Of a stretch of DNA of 8,689 bases, positions 5,265 to 8,689 are shown piece by piece; position 1 is the stretch's first letter; every line of letters starts with the position of its first letter. The position numbers and the translations under genes are program-made. The notes beneath the pieces were generated by a model that saw nothing but the letters and a program-made list of their open reading frames with translations, did not search any database and was not told the DNA's origin. The stretch comes from Fischerella sp. (GTDB taxonomy: Bacteria > Cyanobacteriota > Cyanobacteriia > Cyanobacteriales > Nostocaceae), in the NCBI GenBank assembly GCA_026419705.1, contig JANZYY010000198.1, positions 1 through 8,689 on the forward strand, written 5' to 3'.

Positions 5265-6728
5265 ATGGACGAGAATCAAAATCAAGAGATACTGACTACA
5301 GATGCAGGAATACCAGTTGCCGATAATCAAAACTCGCTGACCGCGGGACCACAAGGCCCGCTACTCATGCAAGACTTTTACTTGATTGAGAAGATGGCCC
5401 ACTTCAACCGGGAGCGCATCCCAGAACGGGTGGTTCACGCCAAGGGTTCTGGGGCTTATGGTATTTTTACCGTTACCAACGACATCACACAATATACCAA
5501 GGCAAAACTTTTTTCACAAATTGGCAAACAAACCGAAGTCCTCGTCAGGTTTTCCACAGTGGCAGGCGAACGTGGTGCTGCTGATGCAGAGCGAGATGTG
5601 CGTGGCTTTGCCCTTAAATTCTATACTGAAGAAGGTAACTGGGATTTAGTCGGGAACAACACTCCAGTCTTTTTTGTACGCGACCCACTCAAGTTCAGCG
5701 ATTTCATCCACACCCAAAAGCGCGATCCTAAAACCAATCTACGTAATCCCACTGCCATGTGGGACTTCTGGTCGCTCTTACCTGAAAGTCTGCACCAAGT
5801 GACAATTCTATTTAGCGATCGCGGATTACCCGCAAGCTATCGTCATATGAATGGCTATGGTAGCCATACCTTTAGTTTCATTAACACAAACAATCAGCGT
5901 TTTTGGGTCAAATTTCACCTCAAAACTCTACAAGGTATTCGCAACCTCACAAATGAGCAAGCTGCTAAGATAATTGGAGAAGACCGCGAAAGTTTTCAGC
6001 GCGACCTCTTTGATGCGATCGAGCAGGGTAATTATCCCAGATGGCATTTCTTTGTGCAGATTATGCCAGAAGCGGATGCACAAAAGACCCCTTACAATCC
6101 TTTCGATTTAACTAAGGTTTGGCCGCATCAAGATTACCCTCTCATGGAAGTGGGAATTATTGAACTCAACCGCAATCCAGAAAACTATTTTGCCGAAATT
6201 GAACAAGCCGCCTTTGCTCCCTCCAACGTCGTGCCGGGAATTTCCTTTAGTCCAGATAAAATGCTTCAAGCACGCATCTTATCTTACACTGATGCCCATC
6301 GCTATCGACTGGGTGTCAACTATGAAAGTTTGCCAGTAAACTGTCCCCATGCAACTGGGGCGCATACCTACCACCGTGATGGCTTGATGCGCTTTGACGG
6401 TAATGGTGGAGGGTCGGTTAACTATGAACCAAATAGCTTTGGGGGACCAGTAGCAGACCCACGGTATCAGGAACCGCCATTGAAGATTTTTGGTGATGCA
6501 GATCGTTACGATCGCCGCGTTGACAACGACGATTACACTCAAGCAGGTAATCTATTTCGATTGTTGCCAGAAGACGAGAAACAGCGGCTATTCAGTAACA
6601 TTGCAGATTCAATCAAGGGCGTACCGCAATTTATCATCAAAAGACAACTTGCACATTTTGCCAAGGCAGATCCAGATTATGCTGAAGGAGTTGTGCGGGC
6701 ACTTTCTTCAGTAGGGATAGTCCCATAA
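5265..6728 (+). CDS. Haem catalase, small-subunit type (EC 1.11.1.6)
   Basis: 487 complete residues. It dismutates hydrogen peroxide to water and oxygen using haem b, normally as a tetramer in the cytoplasm; no signal peptide is seen. Distal His58 is in ERVVHAKGSGAYG, distal Asn131 in LVGNNTPVFFVRD, and the proximal haem ligand Tyr341 with Arg337 in ARILSYTDAHRYRLG. FSTVAGERGAADAERDVRGFALKFYT and PNSFGGP are also typical. Length fits small-subunit catalases; there is no C-terminal extension as in the large HPII type. The exact clade is not resolved by eye, with clade 3 most likely. It lies 65 bases after the kinase on the same strand without an obvious terminator, so co-transcription is plausible and would link peroxide defence to this signalling unit. 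I leave out a gene symbol because kat names differ between organisms. Confidence 0.97.
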   Translation: MDENQNQEILTTDAGIPVADNQNSLTAGPQGPLLMQDFYLIEKMAHFNRERIPERVVHAKGSGAYGIFTVTNDITQYTKAKLFSQIGKQTEVLVRFSTVAGERGAADAERDVRGFALKFYTEEGNWDLVGNNTPVFFVRDPLKFSDFIHTQKRDPKTNLRNPTAMWDFWSLLPESLHQVTILFSDRGLPASYRHMNGYGSHTFSFINTNNQRFWVKFHLKTLQGIRNLTNEQAAKIIGEDRESFQRDLFDAIEQGNYPRWHFFVQIMPEADAQKTPYNPFDLTKVWPHQDYPLMEVGIIELNRNPENYFAEIEQAAFAPSNVVPGISFSPDKMLQARILSYTDAHRYRLGVNYESLPVNCPHATGAHTYHRDGLMRFDGNGGGSVNYEPNSFGGPVADPRYQEPPLKIFGDADRYDRRVDNDDYTQAGNLFRLLPEDEKQRLFSNIADSIKGVPQFIIKRQLAHFAKADPDYAEGVVRALSSVGIVP

Positions 6729-6767
6729 GCAAATCTAGAGTGCCGATAATGATTCTGGCGTTAGAAA

Positions 6768-6824
6768 GGCAGAGGGCAGAGGGCAGAAGGCTTTTATGTT
6801 TAAGGATAAATTCTTTCCTCTGCC
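6768..6824. repeat. GGCAGAG heptamer repeats with an inverted CCTCTGCC arm
   Basis: Three tandem heptamers lie at 6768-6774 (GGCAGAG), 6775-6781 (GGCAGAG) and 6782-6788 (GGCAGAA). CCTCTGCC at 6817-6824 is the exact complement of GGCAGAGG (6768-6775 or 6775-6782), allowing an 8-bp stem with a loop of about 34 to 41 bases. Such heptamer runs are a familiar kind of simple repeat in heterocystous cyanobacteria. A role in ending the catalase transcript is possible but not shown. Confidence 0.55.
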
Positions 6825-7140
6825 AAAAGGGTCTCAAGTCCCTAAATTTATTTATGAACAAAAGTAAGAAAATGTAGAAAATGTATTTCAGCGAGTAGGC
6901 GCAAAAAAAAAATACGGTGTCCTTATTAAATCCCCCTAAATTTGTAGTTCATTTTAGTAAATCTACCCGATCATTCAGAAAATAGAAATGGAAATTAAAG
7001 GACATTATAACAATAAAATTTCCGGCTATTGCTCTCAATAAGTTTTCTGTATGTATTTGTATTTATCTCTAGTTGCAAATATAGGTTGATGGAAGATTAT
7101 ATTCACTAAAAATTTCTTGATTTCTGTCTGGGGAAAGAGG

Positions 7141-7170
7141 TTGAACGCAATAATAAAAAGTTAAGATAAT
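7141..7170 (+). promoter_or_regulatory. Possible sigma-70-type promoter for the acyltransferase gene
   Basis: TTGAAC (7141-7146) and GATAAT (7165-7170) are separated by 18 bases, matching 4 of 6 and 5 of 6 consensus positions. A start near 7177 would leave a leader of about 30 bases. The area is AT-rich, so chance matches are common. Confidence 0.3.
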
Positions 7171-7207
7171 AAATCGAATTGCAAATTATTTTATCTTCTA
7201 GTTCATT

Positions 7208-8257
7208 GTGATTCATCAAAACCCGGAAAATTTACTTAACCGTCCAATTGAAAAAACATCTGTTGAGGGTTATAAATTTAGCTGGTTTGATAGGTTTTGT
7301 CTGTGGTATCCTCCTGGTTGGCTGATTTTATTCAATCGGCACTGGCAGTATTATCATTCAGATCCAGATGGATGGAATTGGCTGGAATACTTATTATTTT
7401 TAATTCCAGGTGGTTTTTATTTAGCACTATTAATTCGTTGGTTGCGTCTTGGCTGTCGTTCACCACGCCAAGAAAATGATGAATTTGACCCCAATTATCA
7501 ACGAGCTTTTCGTGAAGAAGTTCTTGCTCCTATTGTTGAATATTATTTTCGTGGTGAATTGCTACAATTAGAAAACTTACCACCTACACAACCAATGATT
7601 GTGGCAATGAATCATGCGGGCATGTGTTTCCCGTGGGATTTTTTGACCTTGGGTTATTTATTAGGTAAAGAACGGGGATGGATAGTACAAACATTAGCTG
7701 GTATATCTTTATTTGACCATGCGTGGATGATTTGGTGGTTACCGCCTGGGTGGTCAAAAGTTTTAGGTGCTGTGAGAGCACAGTTAGATGATTTTGCGGC
7801 TGTTGTGCGAGAAGGTAAAATTGTTCTATATGCACCAGAAGGATTACGCGGACCAAGAAAAGGTTGGCAAAAACGTTATCAATTGGAAAAGTTTGATTTA
7901 AGTTTTATTCAGTTGAGCCAACGTTATCAAATTCCAATTTTACCCGTCGTTTGTATTGGAAATGAATATTTGCATCCTTGGGCTGTTAATATGCAAAGAT
8001 TGCAGAGGCTATTAGAATTACCATTTTTGCCTTTATCACCTTTAATGTTGGTTTTTATTCTTTTTCCGTCAATGGGTGTTTGGGCAATGAAAAGCCGTCT
8101 GCGTTATTTTATTCAGCCTTTGGAAGTAACCACTTTGAAAACAGAAGATGAAACTGAGTCAGATACAAAACGCGCAGTAGCTTTTAAACAAGCGCAAGCA
8201 TTGCGAGAAAAGATGCAACAGCAGATTAATAGGCTAATTCCCACAATTCAGCGTTAG
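7208..8257 (+). CDS. Lysophospholipid/glycerol acyltransferase-like membrane protein (PlsC-type fold)
   Basis: 349 residues from GTG 7208. TAG at 7199-7201 blocks any start further upstream in frame, and no good Shine-Dalgarno sequence is seen. The acyltransferase signature is spread over MIVAMNHAGMCFPWDF (candidate His136 and Asp144), YAPEGLRGPRKG (Glu211, Gly212, Arg214, equivalent to the FPEGTRS block) and IPILPVVCIGN (last conserved block). The His-Asp spacing is seven residues, longer than the HxxxxD of typical 1-acylglycerol-3-phosphate acyltransferases. Hydrophobic stretches at about 58-79 (WLEYLLFLIPGGFYLALLIRWL) and about 275-295 (PLMLVFILFPSMGVWAM) suggest membrane attachment. The likely role is transfer of an acyl chain to a lipid or lipid-like acceptor; the substrate is unknown. 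It is visibly richer in A+T than the genes to its left. It converges with the kinase at 8294 and has no obvious tie to the redox cluster. Confidence 0.75.
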   Translation: MIHQNPENLLNRPIEKTSVEGYKFSWFDRFCLWYPPGWLILFNRHWQYYHSDPDGWNWLEYLLFLIPGGFYLALLIRWLRLGCRSPRQENDEFDPNYQRAFREEVLAPIVEYYFRGELLQLENLPPTQPMIVAMNHAGMCFPWDFLTLGYLLGKERGWIVQTLAGISLFDHAWMIWWLPPGWSKVLGAVRAQLDDFAAVVREGKIVLYAPEGLRGPRKGWQKRYQLEKFDLSFIQLSQRYQIPILPVVCIGNEYLHPWAVNMQRLQRLLELPFLPLSPLMLVFILFPSMGVWAMKSRLRYFIQPLEVTTLKTEDETESDTKRAVAFKQAQALREKMQQQINRLIPTIQR

Positions 8258-8293
8258 GGTATTTAAAACCATAGATGTAGCGCATGCTGAACA

Positions 8294-8689
8294 TTATTTG
8301 TCTATTTTAGACAATCGGACTGGAATTTCTATGACAAACTTCGTCCCTAGTCCTAGTGTAGACTCGCACCAAAATTTACCACTATGTCTGTCAGTCACGA
8401 TTTGATAGCTAACATACAAACCTAGCCCTGTTCCTTTGCCCACAGGTTTAGTCGTGAAGAAGGGTTCAAAAATGCGCGATCGCACTTCCTCACTCATCCC
8501 CACACCGTTATCTGCAATTTGGATGGCAATCCATTCATCTCCAATGACTTCAGTATCTATCCAAATGCTGGGGGGATTATTGTTGATTTCATCGACTGTT
8601 TGATTGCGATCGCGCTCCTCCAATGCATCAATTGCATTGCCGATCAAATTCATAAATACCTGATTAAGCTGTCCAGCATAACATTCCAC
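8294..8689 (-). CDS. Sensor histidine kinase, C-terminal ATPase domain (5' end outside window)
   Basis: The 131 or so visible residues are the end of a histidine kinase read leftward and ending at TAA (complement of 8294-8296). N box: GQLNQVFMNLIGNAIDAL near the right edge. G1 box: DNGVGM at 8495-8512. F box: IFEPFFTTKPVG. G2 box: GKGTGLGL (about 8418-8443), followed by YVSYQIVTDRHSGKFWCES and TKFVIEIPV. These are all the ATP-binding elements of an HATPase_c domain. The first visible codon is GTG at the very edge; since VECYAGQLNQ is mid-domain sequence, it is not the true start. The phosphoacceptor helix and sensor domains lie off the window, so the signal is unknown. It is in the same broad kinase type as the protein at 3811-5199 but clearly distinct in sequence, and on the opposite strand. 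Confidence 0.92.
   Translation of the reverse strand: MECYAGQLNQVFMNLIGNAIDALEERDRNQTVDEINNNPPSIWIDTEVIGDEWIAIQIADNGVGMSEEVRSRIFEPFFTTKPVGKGTGLGLYVSYQIVTDRHSGKFWCESTLGLGTKFVIEIPVRLSKIDK

Larger units (their letters stand above)
6729..7207. other. Non-coding AT-rich gap between catalase and acyltransferase
   Basis: 479 bases without a convincing gene. It holds the GGCAGAG heptamers described below, a 9-base tandem duplication GAAAATGTA (6868-6876 and 6877-6885), a run of ten A at 6903-6912, and a possible promoter at 7141-7170. I see no clear intrinsic terminator for the catalase gene and no tRNA. Confidence 0.6.

Noticed and set aside
5096..5326. A short plus-strand frame bridging the end of the kinase and the start of the catalase.
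   Set aside because: It overlaps two clear genes in another frame and its translation has no recognisable features.
6829..6843. AGGG...CCCT after the catalase gene as an intrinsic terminator.
   Set aside because: Only four pairs and no T-tract after it; too weak to call.
8687..8689. GTG at the right edge as the start of the minus-strand kinase.
   Set aside because: It precedes the N box directly, so the phosphoacceptor domain would be missing; the gene simply runs off the window.

Overview
The window looks like a piece of a filamentous (Nostocales-type) cyanobacterial chromosome. Evidence: eight copies of the octamer GCGATCGC (HIP1) in 8.7 kb, intergenic gaps filled with short palindromic and MITE-like repeats of a kind common in these genomes, and protein architectures typical of the group (histidine kinases with the AHELNNP and NQVxxNLxxNAIDAL signatures, a receiver fused to a thioredoxin-reductase-like flavoprotein). 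This placement comes from signatures, not from a database match.

Layout. (1) 1-1479, +: 3' part of a gene for an AGE-family sugar epimerase/isomerase barrel, a beta-rich linker and a C-terminal STAS (anti-sigma-antagonist) domain. (2) 1480-2125: a 646-base non-coding gap with a perfect 8-bp stem-loop, a probable pair of adjacent MITE-like elements sharing ACTAGT ends, and a two-hairpin repeat. (3) 2126-3787, +: one reading frame for a receiver / glutaredoxin-like / thioredoxin-reductase-like protein of about 553 residues, broken by an in-frame TAA at 2594-2596. As written it gives a 156-residue receiver protein and, from an internal start at 2786, a 333-residue flavoprotein. (4) 3811-5199, +: a soluble histidine kinase with an N-terminal cyclic-nucleotide-binding-like domain. 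(5) 5265-6728, +: a complete small-subunit haem catalase. (6) 6729-7207: an AT-rich gap with GGCAGAG heptamer repeats and a possible promoter. (7) 7208-8257, +: an AT-rich lysophospholipid-acyltransferase-like membrane protein. (8) 8294-8689, -: the ATPase end of another histidine kinase, running off the right edge and convergent with gene 7.

How the genes may work together. Genes 3 to 5 are close-packed on one strand (gaps of 23 and 65 bases) and read as a redox/stress unit: a kinase, a receiver wired to a flavoprotein, and a peroxide-removing enzyme. The kinase is the obvious candidate partner for the receiver. Gene 1, with a STAS regulatory domain on a metabolic enzyme, fits a signalling theme but is separated by the repeat-filled gap, so operon membership is unproven. 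The most unusual points are the nonsense codon in gene 3 and the absence of both expected redox CxxC motifs in it: the glutaredoxin-like part has SPQS and the reductase-like part has GAAI. If functional, the protein is therefore unlikely to be an ordinary thioredoxin reductase. The acyltransferase and the minus-strand kinase look like unrelated neighbours.
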